A DNA stretch of 64,000 nucleotides from Sphingomonas insulae (GCF_010450875.1 NZ_CP048422.1:2015001-2079000), one strand, 5' to 3'. Numbered from the stretch's first letter, positions 38,245 to 47,086 are shown. Notes: generated by a model from the letters alone, not told the origin. Program-made: numbers and translations.

Positions 38245-38904
38245 ATGCGGGTGACCCGCAGCGAATCCGCCCCCCAGCCCGCCGTCCGCAAGCGCAAGAG
38301 CAAATGGCGCGGCTGGTGGCTCAAGCAATTGCACAGCTGGCACTGGATGAGTGCGGCGATCTCGCTGGTCGGCATGCTGCTGTTCGCCGCGACCGGCATC
38401 ACGCTCAACCATGCCGCCTCGATCGGCGCGACCCCGGTGGTCACCGACAGGGCAGGGACGCTGCCGCCGCCGCTGCTTCGCACGCTGAGGACGCCCGCCG
38501 CCACCGATGCGCCGCTGCCCGCGCCGGTCGCCGCCGCGGTGGACCGCGCCGTCGGCCTCGATCCCGCCGGCCGCCCGGGTGAATGGTCGGACGCCGACGT
38601 CTATGTCGCGCTGCCCCGGCCGGGCGGCGATGCCTGGGTCAGCATCGATCGGGCCAGCGGCGCGATCACTTCGGAAACCACCAGCCGCGGCTGGATCGCC
38701 TATCTCAACGACCTGCACAAAGGGCGCAATGCGGGCGGCGCGTGGAGCTGGTTCCTGGATATCTTCGCGGGCGCCTGCATCCTGTTCACGCTCACCGGGC
38801 TGCTGCTGCTCCAGCTGCACGCCCGCCACCGCCCGACGACGTGGCCGATCGTGGCCGCCGGCGTCGTCATCCCGACCGTCCTGATCCTAGTCTTCATCCA
38901 CTAA
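38245..38904 (+). CDS. PepSY-associated transmembrane protein
   Basis: 219 residues with the PepSY-TM layout: basic N-terminus, helix 1 near 35-60 (HSWHWMSAAISLVGMLLFAATGITLNH), a periplasmic PepSY-like domain (DVYVALPRPGGDAWVSIDRASGAITSE) and helices near 165-190 (FLDIFAGACILFTLTGLLLL) and 195-215. The His in TM1 and in NHAAS could bind haem. Related proteins move electrons across the inner membrane for ferric reduction. First gene of a four-gene operon under a Fur box, so probably iron-starvation induced. Confidence 0.86.
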   Translation: MRVTRSESAPQPAVRKRKSKWRGWWLKQLHSWHWMSAAISLVGMLLFAATGITLNHAASIGATPVVTDRAGTLPPPLLRTLRTPAATDAPLPAPVAAAVDRAVGLDPAGRPGEWSDADVYVALPRPGGDAWVSIDRASGAITSETTSRGWIAYLNDLHKGRNAGGAWSWFLDIFAGACILFTLTGLLLLQLHARHRPTTWPIVAAGVVIPTVLILVFIH

Positions 38905-38916
38905 AAGGGGGAAACC

Positions 38917-39393
38917 ATGCGTCCGACCACCTTCGCGTTGCTCGGCGGCGTCATCGCCGCGCCGGCGAGCGCCTCGACCGTCACCATCACCATCCCCAAA
39001 CAGGATGTCGCCGAATATCACCGCCCCTATGTCGCCATGTGGGTCGAGCCGGCCGGCGGCGGTGCCGCCCGTACCGTCGCTTTGTGGTACGAAACGAAAA
39101 AGACCGGCAAGGAGGCCGGCACCAAATACCTCGCCGACCTGCGCTCCTGGTGGCGCAAGGGCGGCCGGTCGATGACCGTCCCCGCCGATGGCGTCAGCGG
39201 CGCCACCCGCGCGCCCGGCCAGTACAGCGTCAAGCTGCCCGACCTGAAGCCCGGCCAATACGTACTGAACGTCGAGGCGGCGCGTGAAACGGGGGGCCGC
39301 GAACTCGTGACGCTGCCGCTGACCGTGCCCGCCCCCAATGCCCGCGCCGCCGGCAAGTCCGAACTCGGCGCCATCACGCTCTCCGCCCGCTGA
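38917..39393 (+). CDS. DUF2271 domain protein with an ApbE-type flavinylation motif
   Basis: 158 residues. The N-terminal signal peptide ends near APASA; the mature protein is DUF2271. Residues 91-97 read DGVSGAT, which fits the Dxx(S/T)GAT sequence that ApbE modifies with FMN on the Ser/Thr. With apbE in the same operon, this is a candidate periplasmic covalent flavoprotein; that is inference from motif and context. It starts 12 bases after the PepSY gene. Confidence 0.82.
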   Translation: MRPTTFALLGGVIAAPASASTVTITIPKQDVAEYHRPYVAMWVEPAGGGAARTVALWYETKKTGKEAGTKYLADLRSWWRKGGRSMTVPADGVSGATRAPGQYSVKLPDLKPGQYVLNVEAARETGGRELVTLPLTVPAPNARAAGKSELGAITLSAR

Positions 39394-39404
39394 AAGGTCG
39401 CCCG

Positions 39405-40256
39405 ATGAAGCCTTACGCCATCCGCCTGCCCATCCGTCTGCTGGCCGCCGCCGCCCTGGTCGCGGCCCCGACGATGCTGTCCGCCCACCGGATGTGGATG
39501 TTGCCCTCCGGCACCGTCTTCTCCGGCACCGACAGCTGGGCGACGATCGACGCCGCGGTGTCGAACGACCTGTTCTTCTTCGATCACCAGCCGCTGCGCC
39601 TCGATGGCATCAAGGTGTGGCAGCCCGACGGCAGCGAGGGCAAGTTGCAGAACGGCGCGACCGGCCGCTACCGATCGGTCTTCGACGTCGAACTCGACAA
39701 GCCCGGCACGTGGAAGGTCGCGACGCAGATGTCCGCGGTCATGGGCAGCTTCAAGGCGGACGGCGTCGAAAAGCGCGTCGGCGGTCGTGGCGGCCAGCCG
39801 CGTCCCGGCCAGCCTGCGCCTTTGACCGTCGCGGATATCCCTGCCAACGCCACCGACGTGAAGCTGACCGAGGTGTCGTCCCGCAACGAGGTGTTCCTGA
39901 CCGCCGGCGCGCCGACCACCACGGTGCTGAAGACCAGCGGCAAAGGCCTCGAATTCGCCCCCGTCACCCACCCCGACGAACTGGTCGCGGGAGAGGCGGC
40001 GAAGTTCCGCTTCCTAATCGACGGCAAGCCCGCCCCCGGCCTCAAGGTCACCGTCATCCCCGGCGGCAAGCGCTATCGCAACGACGAAGGCGCGATGAAC
40101 CTCACCACCGGCGCGGACGGCGTGCTGACCGTGACATGGCCGGCCGCCGGCATGTACTGGCTCAACGCCACCGCCACCGATGCGAAGACGACCGTGCCGC
40201 GCGCGACCGAGCGCCGGATGACCTACGTCACCACGCTGGAAGTGCTGACCCCCTGA
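39405..40256 (+). CDS. DUF4198 domain protein
   Basis: 283 residues. A signal peptide (LLAAAALVAAPTMLSA) is followed by HRMWMLPSGTVFSGTDSWATIDAAVSNDLFFFDHQPL, the DUF4198 opening with a conserved His, and a C-terminal Ig-like region (GLKVTVIPGGKRYRN to MYWLNATATD). DUF4198 proteins are periplasmic and often sit beside metal uptake or reductase genes; the biochemical role is not established. It starts 12 bases after DUF2271. Confidence 0.85.
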   Translation: MKPYAIRLPIRLLAAAALVAAPTMLSAHRMWMLPSGTVFSGTDSWATIDAAVSNDLFFFDHQPLRLDGIKVWQPDGSEGKLQNGATGRYRSVFDVELDKPGTWKVATQMSAVMGSFKADGVEKRVGGRGGQPRPGQPAPLTVADIPANATDVKLTEVSSRNEVFLTAGAPTTTVLKTSGKGLEFAPVTHPDELVAGEAAKFRFLIDGKPAPGLKVTVIPGGKRYRNDEGAMNLTTGADGVLTVTWPAAGMYWLNATATDAKTTVPRATERRMTYVTTLEVLTP

Positions 40257-40267
40257 GCCCGCCCGCG

Positions 40268-41241
40268 ATGCGGATCGCCTTGCCCGCCGTCATCGATCCG
40301 GCGGCGGTCGCGGCGCACGACCCGGCCGCGGCGATCGTCGACCTCGGCGGGGAGACGATGGGGACGCGCTGGCACGTCCGTGCCGTCCTCCCCGCCGGCA
40401 TGACGGTCGCCGCGGTCGGGGCGGCGATCGTCGCCCGCCTCGACGGCATCGTCAACGAGATGAGCCACTGGTCGCCGACCTCGCGGCTGTCGCGCTTCAA
40501 TCGCGCGGATGCGGGCGCGTGGGTGACGCTGCCGCCCGATTTCGCGCATGTCGTCGCGGGCGGGCTGGCGATTGCCGCGGCGACCGGCGGCGCGTTCGAT
40601 CCGACGATCGGCCGGCTGGTCGAGCTGTGGGGTTTCGGCCCCACGCCCGTCACTACGTCACCCACCGACTTTGCGCTGGCCCAGGCCAAGGCCGCCACCG
40701 GCTGGCAGCGTCTCACCTACACCCCCGGCGATCGCCGCCTGCGCCAGCCCGGCGGCCTGTCGCTCGACCTGTCGGGCATCGCCAAGGGGCATGCCGTCGA
40801 CGCGATCGCGGACGTGCTGGCGCAATGCGGCGTGAGGCATGCGCTAACCGAGATCGGCGGCGAGTTCGTCGGTCGCGGCATCCGCCCCGATGGCGAACCG
40901 TGGTGGGTCGATCTGGAGGTTCCGCCCGGCAGCGACCTCGCGCCGCTGCGGATCGCGCTCCATCGCCTCGCCGTCGCGACCTCGGGCGACTACCGGCGCG
41001 GCGCCCACACGATCGACCCCCGCACCGGCCGGTCGGTAGCGAACGGAGTCGTGTCCGCCAGCGTCATCCACGCCGACGCGCTGACGGCGGATGCCTGGGC
41101 GACGGCTCTGACCGTGCTGGGGCCGGGGGAGGGGGGGCACTGGCGACGACGCACGGCATCGCGGGGCGGATCGTGACCCTGATCGAAGGCGTGACCCGGG
41201 AATATCTGACGCCTGCGCTGGACACGATGCTGACCGATTGA
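40268..41241 (+). CDS. apbE: FAD:protein FMN transferase, C-terminal frameshift
   Basis: ApbE attaches FMN from FAD to Ser/Thr of periplasmic proteins. Motifs: GGETMGTRWHVRA at the start, SRFNRADAGAWV, GLSLDLSGIAKGHAVDAIAD, and IDPRTGRSVANGVVSASVIHADALTADAWATAL. After LTVLGPGEG the frame shifts in the G7 run at 41131-41137: the expected tail GALATTHGIAGRIVTLIEG continues in the next frame to 41241; the in-frame stop is at 41176. One extra G restores a normal end. No signal peptide is evident, which is unusual for ApbE. Confidence 0.85.
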
Positions 41242-41257
41242 ACTTCGGCCGACGTGC

Positions 41258-41344
41258 TGCCCTCACCCTTCCTCCGCTGCGCCCCTCCCTCCCGCTCCCA
41301 TCGGGAGAGGGAATAGACGCCGCAGGCGGCGAAGGGTGAGGGCA
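41258..41344. repeat. Intergenic palindromic (REP-like) element, copy B
   Basis: Arms TGCCCTCACCCTT (41258-41270) and AAGGGTGAGGGCA (41332-41344) are perfectly complementary. The inner part contains CTCCCATCGGGAGAGGGA. The plan matches copy A at 7970-8061, with the shared CCTCACCCT/AGGGTGAGG ends. It lies between convergent apbE and chpT. Confidence 0.8.
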
Positions 41345-41368
41345 GGGGGCGAACGGTCTCGGGATCCC

Positions 41369-42013
41369 TTACCTCGCGTTGAACACCGCGCCCAGGATCA
41401 TGACGTTGTCCGCCGGCTCGTTGACCTGCACCGCACCGCCCGCCTGCGCCACCAAAGTATGCACCAGATATGCGGCGGCCGCGCGCGGCGTCACGCCGTC
41501 GGCCCGCTCGCCGTCGGTCAGCGTCTCGCGCAATTCGGGGTCGAGGATGATGCGTGGCCCCTCGATCTTGACGACGATCTCCAGATGCCCGTCATTCTCC
41601 TCGCCGCCGACATCCAGCGTGCCGCCCCGCACCAGCGCCTCGCTGGCGATCAGCGTCAGGTTCAGCATCACCTTCAGCGCGGTCTTCGGCAGCGTCTCGC
41701 CCTCGACCCACCAGTTGAACGTCGTCCGCTTGTTGTCGACCAGCAGCCCCTCGATCGCGGTCTTCGCCTCGCGGCTGTCGACCCGCTCAGCGAAACCGCC
41801 ACCCGCCCCGAAGGCGAGGCGAAAGAACTTCAGCTTGTTCGCCGACGCCCGCGCGCTCTCGCTGAGCAACTGGAACACGCGCGCCCGCATCTCGGGATCG
41901 TTCTCGTCGCCCAGCAGCTCCAGCCCGTTGTTGAGCGCGCCGACCGGCGACAACAGGTCATGGCACAGCCGCGAACACAGCAGGCTGGCGAAATCGACCG
42001 GACTGACGGACAT
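41369..42013 (-). CDS. chpT: Histidine phosphotransferase ChpT
   Basis: 214 residues. DHp-like helix 1 carries the phospho-acceptor His 18 in LCSRLCHDLLSPVGALNNGLELL; the C-terminal half is a degenerate ATPase-like domain (VMLNLTLIASEAL; TPRAAAAYLVHTLVAQAGG) that no longer binds ATP. It relays phosphate from CckA to CtrA and CpdR, controlling the cell cycle. The start MSVSPVDFAS is at the conserved N-terminus; a long upstream extension is not family-like. Strong evidence that the host is an alphaproteobacterium. Confidence 0.92.
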   Translation of the reverse strand: MSVSPVDFASLLCSRLCHDLLSPVGALNNGLELLGDENDPEMRARVFQLLSESARASANKLKFFRLAFGAGGGFAERVDSREAKTAIEGLLVDNKRTTFNWWVEGETLPKTALKVMLNLTLIASEALVRGGTLDVGGEENDGHLEIVVKIEGPRIILDPELRETLTDGERADGVTPRAAAAYLVHTLVAQAGGAVQVNEPADNVMILGAVFNAR

Positions 42014-42219
42014 TGGGATCCCCTGAACTCTCGGCCAATCTGTGGCCGACCCGAGTCGCGCTGGCAAGCCGCCGCGGCTGTTGGATCGCGATCCCCGCGT
42101 GTCGTTGGTATCGCTGGCGGATTGTCGGACGCCTGTCCTATGCGTCCGGTGCGGGCTATCGCCCGGCTCGTTTCTGTTCACCGCGTCGGATCATCGCGAG
42201 AATGGAAACGATCGACCGC

Positions 42220-42660
42220 TCATGTTTCCGTACGAGTGCCCCACTTGTTCATGTTGTTCGACTTCGCCAGCGCGATCCGAACGAACCGCCCCTCGACCGG
42301 CCCGTCCGCCACCGCGCGCCATCCCCGCAGCACGCCGCCGGCGGCGATCAGCCACAGCGTGCCGTCCGCCGCCGCCTCCGCCGCATCGCGCGCCGACGGC
42401 ACGGCGACGCCGCCGGGGTGGGAATGGTAATGGCCGACGATCCGCGGCCCGCCGCCCCGCGCGGCGCGATGCGCCGCGATCAGCGCGGCGGGATCGATCT
42501 CGAACCGGCGGGCGGGATCGGTGGCGACGTTGCGACAGGGCAGGGCACGCGTGATCCTGTCCCCCTCGCCCAGCAGCAACCCGCAAATCTCCACCGCCGG
42601 CGATGCCGCCGCTTCCTCCAGAATTTGCCCGACCAGCTCGCTTGCAATCGTCACCGTCAT
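42220..42660 (-). CDS. JAMM/MPN+ M67 family metallopeptidase
   Basis: 146 residues with the complete JAMM motif: Glu 24 in VEICGLLLG, then HYHSHP (His 79 and 81), Ser 89 and Asp 92 in VPSARD. Prokaryotic stand-alone MPN+ proteins cleave isopeptide or sulfur-carrier C-terminal bonds; no sulfur-carrier or E1-like gene is adjacent, so the substrate is unknown. ATG at 42660 is preferred over the GTG two codons earlier. It is divergent from the pseudouridine synthase gene, with 17 bases between starts. Confidence 0.88.
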   Translation of the reverse strand: MTVTIASELVGQILEEAAASPAVEICGLLLGEGDRITRALPCRNVATDPARRFEIDPAALIAAHRAARGGGPRIVGHYHSHPGGVAVPSARDAAEAAADGTLWLIAAGGVLRGWRAVADGPVEGRFVRIALAKSNNMNKWGTRTET

Positions 42661-42677
42661 GCCCACATCGTTACGAC

Positions 42678-43625
42678 ATGGACCGGGGGGTTTCCATCTT
42701 GCAGGCGACGATCGCCACCACGGCCGATGGCTGGCGGCTGGACCGCGCGCTGGCCGATGCCGTGCCGACGTTGTCGCGTGAACGGTTGAAGGTATTGATC
42801 GCCAGCGGTGCGGTCACCCGCGACGGCATCATGGTGCGCGATCCGGCCAAGCGCGCGACCGCGGGCGACCGGCTGGCGGTCGCCGTACCGGTGCCGACGC
42901 TGCCGCATAACGAGGCGCAGGACATCCCGCTCGTCGTCGCTTATGAAGACGAACATCTGATCGTCATCGACAAGCCCGCCGGCCTCGTCGTCCACCCTGC
43001 CGCCGGCAACCTCGACGGCACGCTGGTCAACGCGCTGCTCCACCATTGCGACGGCAGCCTGTCCGGCATCGGCGGCGTCGCCCGGCCGGGGATCGTCCAT
43101 CGCATCGACAAGGATACGTCGGGGCTGATGGTCGCCGCCAAGACCGACCGCGCGCATGAAGGGCTGGCCCGCCAGTTCCACGACCACAGCATCGATCGCC
43201 GCTACCGTGCCATCGTCGGCGGCGTGCCGCGCCCGGCGGAGGGCAAGGTCGATGCCCCGCTCGCTCGCTCGGCGGCCAATCGCAAGAAGATCGCGATCGT
43301 GGCTGGCGGCAAACGGGCGGTGACGCATTTCCGCACGATGACGACGCTGCGTGATGCCGCGCTGGTCGAATGCCGGCTGGAAACCGGACGAACGCATCAG
43401 GTACGCGTCCACATGGCATCGATCGGCCATGCCTTGCTGGGTGACCCGGTCTATGGTAGAACAAAGGGTGCTCAAAAAGCGCTTCTCGAAACCCTCGGTT
43501 TCCGCCGCCAAGCCTTGCATGCGGCGCACCTGGGGTTCATTCATCCGGTGAAAAGCACCGCTTTGGCGTTCGAAAGCGATATGCCTGCCGACATGCAGGA
43601 ACTGTTCACCGAGCTTCACGTATAG
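42678..43625 (+). CDS. rluD: RluA-family 23S rRNA pseudouridine synthase (RluD-like)
   Basis: 315 residues: an N-terminal S4 domain (LDRALADAVPTLSRERLKVLIASGAV) and the catalytic core with PAGLVVHPAAGN, HRIDKDTSGLMV (catalytic Asp) and LETGRTHQVRVHMASIGHALLGDPVYG. RluD modifies helix 69 of 23S rRNA. Assignment within RluA/C/D is by overall resemblance and S4 presence. Confidence 0.9.
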   Translation: MDRGVSILQATIATTADGWRLDRALADAVPTLSRERLKVLIASGAVTRDGIMVRDPAKRATAGDRLAVAVPVPTLPHNEAQDIPLVVAYEDEHLIVIDKPAGLVVHPAAGNLDGTLVNALLHHCDGSLSGIGGVARPGIVHRIDKDTSGLMVAAKTDRAHEGLARQFHDHSIDRRYRAIVGGVPRPAEGKVDAPLARSAANRKKIAIVAGGKRAVTHFRTMTTLRDAALVECRLETGRTHQVRVHMASIGHALLGDPVYGRTKGAQKALLETLGFRRQALHAAHLGFIHPVKSTALAFESDMPADMQELFTELHV

Positions 43626-43685
43626 GTTAGAGCCGTTCGTTACCGCAGTGCGGAACGACGCCTCCGCAGAAAGGGAGATCAGATC

Positions 43686-44588
43686 ATGGCAGCCCGCAGC
43701 AACGTCCCCGCGACGATTCCTGCCCTCGGCGGGGAGCAGAGCCTCAACCGCTATCTGTCCGAGATCAAGAAATTCCCCATCCTCGCGCCCGAGCAGGAAT
43801 TCATGCTCGCCAAGCGTTTTCAGGAACATGGCGACACTGATGCGGCGGCGCAGCTCGTTACCTCGCACCTGCGTCTCGTGGCGAAGATCGCGATGGGCTA
43901 TCGCGGCTACGGCCTGCCGACGTCGGAACTGATTTCCGAAGGCAACATCGGCCTGATGCAGGGCGTCAAGAAGTTCGAGCCGGACCGCGGCTTCCGCCTC
44001 GCTACCTATGCGATGTGGTGGATCCGCGCCTCGATCCAGGAATATATCCTGCGCTCGTGGAGCCTGGTGAAGATGGGCACCACCGCCGCGCAGAAGAAGC
44101 TGTTCTTCAACCTGCGCCGGATGAAGTCCAAGCTCGACGCGTTCGAGGACGGCGACCTCAAGCCCGAACATATCACCAAGATCGCCACCGACCTTGGCGT
44201 CGCCGAAAGCGATGTCGTGTCGATGAATCGCCGCATGGCGATGGGCGGCGACACGTCGCTCAACGTCTCGATGCGGGAGGACGGCGAGGGCCAGTGGCAG
44301 GACTGGCTGCAGGACGATGCGCCGTTGCAGGACACCGTCGTCGCCGAGGCACAGGAGGCGGACGTCCGCCACGGCATGCTCGTTTCGGCGATGGACGACC
44401 TCAACGATCGCGAGAAGCATATCCTGACCGAACGCCGTCTGACCGACGATCCCAAGACGCTCGAGGAACTCTCGCAGGTCTATGGCGTCAGCCGCGAACG
44501 CGTCCGGCAGATCGAGGTGCGTGCCTTCGAAAAGCTGCAAAAGGCGATGATGCGTATCGCCGGCGAGAAGCGCCTGCTCGCCGCCTGA
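43686..44588 (+). CDS. rpoH: RNA polymerase sigma-32 factor
   Basis: 300 residues, heat-shock sigma factor. Region 1.2/2.1: LNRYLSEIKKFPILAPEQEFMLAKRF. Region 2.2-2.4: SHLRLVAKIAMGYRGYGLPTSELI and FRLATYAMWWIRASIQEYILRSWSLVKMGTT. Region 4.2: YGVSRERVRQIEVRAFEKLQKAM. The RpoH box QKKLFFNLRRMK is present. AAAGGGAG lies upstream. It probably co-transcribes with the following gene, which starts one base later. Confidence 0.96.
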   Translation: MAARSNVPATIPALGGEQSLNRYLSEIKKFPILAPEQEFMLAKRFQEHGDTDAAAQLVTSHLRLVAKIAMGYRGYGLPTSELISEGNIGLMQGVKKFEPDRGFRLATYAMWWIRASIQEYILRSWSLVKMGTTAAQKKLFFNLRRMKSKLDAFEDGDLKPEHITKIATDLGVAESDVVSMNRRMAMGGDTSLNVSMREDGEGQWQDWLQDDAPLQDTVVAEAQEADVRHGMLVSAMDDLNDREKHILTERRLTDDPKTLEELSQVYGVSRERVRQIEVRAFEKLQKAMMRIAGEKRLLAA

Positions 44589-44589
44589 G

Positions 44590-45981
44590 ATGGGCCGCAC
44601 CGTCGTCATCGGCGGCGGGGCGGCCGGCATAGCTGCGGCACGGCGGCTGCACGATGCGGGCGCGAATGTGCTGCTGGTCGAGGCGAGCGACCGACTGGGT
44701 GGGCGGGCATTGAGCTTGCGCCTCCCCCATGCTCCCCCGCTGCCGCGAGATGGCGACATGGTCGCCGCGGTCGAGATAACCACACCGCCATTATCCCATC
44801 CTCGGGCAGGACCGGGGTATGGTTTGGATACGTTCTCCGATACGCCACCAATGCTGTCCACCGGCGGCCCGACATCCGCCAGGGGAGAGCAACCGGGCAT
44901 GATCGTCGATGCCGGCTGCGGCTGGCTTCATTCGGCCCGGCGCAACCCGTGGACGGCCATCGCCGAACGCGAGGGCATCGGCATCGACCGCTCCTCGCCG
45001 AACTGGGGCGTGCAATGGCGCGACCTCGGCTACCCACCCGCGGAACAACAGGCCTTTCGCGAGGCCTATGCCTGTTTCGAAACGACTGCTCATGCGGCGC
45101 TGGACGGGCCCGATCGGCCGCTCTCTGCCTTCGTCCCTGCCGACGACCCCTGGCGGCCGATGATCGATGCGATCTCTGGTTATGCCAATGGCGCGCCGCT
45201 CGACCAGGTGTCGCTGCACGACTGGGCCAGTTACGAAGACGCCGCGACCGAGGACAATTGGGCATTGCCCAGTGGCTATGGCACGCTGGTCGTCGGTCAT
45301 GTCGGTGCGGCGCCCGTGCGCCTTGACACGCCGGTCACCCGCATCGACCATCGCGGACCGACGATCCGCCTCGATACACCCGCCGGCACGATCGAGGCCG
45401 ATCGCATCATCCTCGCGATTCCGACCACCGCCTATCGCACGCTTCGCTTCGACCCGGCGTTAACGGTGAAGCAGGACGCCGCAGCCGCGCTGCCGCTCGG
45501 GCTTGCCGACAAGGTGTTCGTCGCCGTCGACGCGCCGGAATGGCCGGCGAACGCGCATCTGGTCGGCGACCCCCATCGTACGTGTACCGCCAGCCATCGG
45601 CTGTCGCCGTTCGGCCTGCCGATCATCGAAAGCTTCTTCGGCGGTGCCTGTGCGGAAGCGATGCCGGACGCCCACGCTGCGGCGGATTTCGCCCTCGCGG
45701 AACTGGTGACGCTGCTCGGGGCGTCGTGGCGCGCCCGGCTGACGCCGCTCGCCGCGACGCATTGGCGTGGCATGCCATATATCCACGGCAGCTACAGCCA
45801 CGCCCGCGTCGGCCATGCCGCCGCCCGCGCGGCACTGGCCGCAACCATCGACGACCGCCTGTTCTTCGCTGGCGAGGCCTGTTCCGACCACGACTTCTCC
45901 ACGGCCCATGGCGCCTATCTGACCGGCATCGATGCGGCGGACGCCATCCTGGGCTTGCTGGCGGCCACGCGCCGCACGTAA
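44590..45981 (+). CDS. Flavin-containing amine-oxidase-like oxidoreductase with an in-frame insertion
   Basis: 463 residues. The N-terminal FAD motif is VVIGGGAAGIAAARRL followed by EASDRLGGRA; the C-terminal FAD region is LFFAGEACSDHDFSTAHGAYLTGIDAAD. It belongs to the monoamine-oxidase-like FAD/NAD(P)-binding family; substrate unknown. About 60 residues (roughly 42-102, bases 44713-44898) between GGRALS and MIVDAGCGWLH are absent from the usual family plan and rich in Pro, Gly and Thr. Starts directly after rpoH, suggesting co-transcription. Confidence 0.83.
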   Translation: MGRTVVIGGGAAGIAAARRLHDAGANVLLVEASDRLGGRALSLRLPHAPPLPRDGDMVAAVEITTPPLSHPRAGPGYGLDTFSDTPPMLSTGGPTSARGEQPGMIVDAGCGWLHSARRNPWTAIAEREGIGIDRSSPNWGVQWRDLGYPPAEQQAFREAYACFETTAHAALDGPDRPLSAFVPADDPWRPMIDAISGYANGAPLDQVSLHDWASYEDAATEDNWALPSGYGTLVVGHVGAAPVRLDTPVTRIDHRGPTIRLDTPAGTIEADRIILAIPTTAYRTLRFDPALTVKQDAAAALPLGLADKVFVAVDAPEWPANAHLVGDPHRTCTASHRLSPFGLPIIESFFGGACAEAMPDAHAAADFALAELVTLLGASWRARLTPLAATHWRGMPYIHGSYSHARVGHAAARAALAATIDDRLFFAGEACSDHDFSTAHGAYLTGIDAADAILGLLAATRRT

Positions 45982-45990
45982 GAGGCGGCG

Positions 45991-46665
45991 ATGATCTCCA
46001 TCCTCCGCATCCTGTTCAAGGCCGGCCTGATCTTCGTCGGCGTCAGCGTGCTGTGGGTCGCCATCTATCGCTTCGTACCCGTGCCGTTCACCTGGACGAT
46101 GGCCGGCGATCTGGTCGCCGGACGCAGCGTCACCAAACGGTGGATGCCGCTGTCCGATATCGATCCCGACATGGCGCGTGCCGCCATCGCGGGCGAGGAT
46201 TCACGCTTCTGCGAACATCACGGCTTCGATTTCCGCGCCATCGCCGGCGCTGCCTATCGCAACGCGCAGGGCGGCCGCATCCGGGGCGGTTCGACGATCA
46301 GCCAGCAGACCGCGAAGAACGTCTTTCTGTTCCAGGGCGGCGGCTATATCCGCAAGGCGTTCGAGGCGTATTTCACCGTCCTGATCGAAACGCTCTGGGG
46401 CAAGCGCCGGATCATGGAGGTCTATCTCAACGTCGCCGAAACGGGGATCGGCACCTACGGCGCCGACGCCGCGGCGCTGCGGTATTTCGGCCATGACGCG
46501 ACAAGGCTGTCTCCGACCGAAGCGGGTCGGATCGCGGCGGTCCTGCCATTGCCGAAGAAGCGGGCCGCGATCGATCCGCGCGGCTTCGTGCGGCGGCACG
46601 GCAACACGCTGGCGCGCTACGTCGGTACGGTGCGGCGCAATGGCCTGGACGCCTGCCTGAAATAG
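45991..46665 (+). CDS. mtgA: Monofunctional biosynthetic peptidoglycan transglycosylase
   Basis: 224 residues, GT51 glycosyltransferase. One membrane anchor (ILFKAGLIFVGVSVLWVAIYRFV) precedes AIAGEDSRFCEHHGFD (catalytic Glu), GGSTISQQTAKNVFL and KRRIMEVYLNVAETG. It polymerises lipid II glycans outside the inner membrane. The gene starts 9 bases after the oxidoreductase stop. Confidence 0.95.
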   Translation: MISILRILFKAGLIFVGVSVLWVAIYRFVPVPFTWTMAGDLVAGRSVTKRWMPLSDIDPDMARAAIAGEDSRFCEHHGFDFRAIAGAAYRNAQGGRIRGGSTISQQTAKNVFLFQGGGYIRKAFEAYFTVLIETLWGKRRIMEVYLNVAETGIGTYGADAAALRYFGHDATRLSPTEAGRIAAVLPLPKKRAAIDPRGFVRRHGNTLARYVGTVRRNGLDACLK

Positions 46666-46762
46666 GCGGCTGTGGCATGGTGGCGGAGGCGATCGTCGCG
46701 GCGCACACCAGCCATAGATGCACGCGTCCCGCCGCCGGCATCGCCGACGGCGCGCGCGGGGT

Positions 46763-47086
46763 TCAGAACGGCAGCTTGAAGCCCGGCGGCAGCGGCAGGC
46801 CGCTGGTCATCTTCGACATCTCGGCGCCGGATACTGCATCCGCCTTGGTACGGGCATCGTTGAATGCGGCGGCCAGCAGGTCTTCAAGCATTTGCTTCTC
46901 GGACATCTCGATCAGCGAATCGTCGATCGCGATGTCGATGATCCGGCCCTTCGCGCTGGCCTTCACCTTGACGAGGCCGCCGCCCGACACGCCTTCGACC
47001 TCGATCGTGTCGAGCTGATCCTGCGCCTTCTGCAATTCGCTCTGGACGTTCTGCGCCATCGCGAGGATTTCATCGATATTCTTCAT
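46763..47086 (-). CDS. ybaB: YbaB/EbfC family nucleoid-associated protein
   Basis: 107 residues starting MKNIDEILAMAQNVQSELQKAQ. The family core VSGGGLVKVKASAKGRIIDIAIDDSLI is complete; the C-terminus MTSGLPLPPGFKLPF is typical of alphaproteobacteria. It binds DNA as a dimer. ATG overlaps the dnaX stop by 4 bp, the conserved dnaX-ybaB pair. Confidence 0.95.
   Translation of the reverse strand: MKNIDEILAMAQNVQSELQKAQDQLDTIEVEGVSGGGLVKVKASAKGRIIDIAIDDSLIEMSEKQMLEDLLAAAFNDARTKADAVSGAEMSKMTSGLPLPPGFKLPF

Noticed and set aside
42657..44900. 747-codon minus-strand frame opposite rluD and rpoH
   Set aside because: Spans two certain genes in antisense; composition is that of a complementary-frame artefact.
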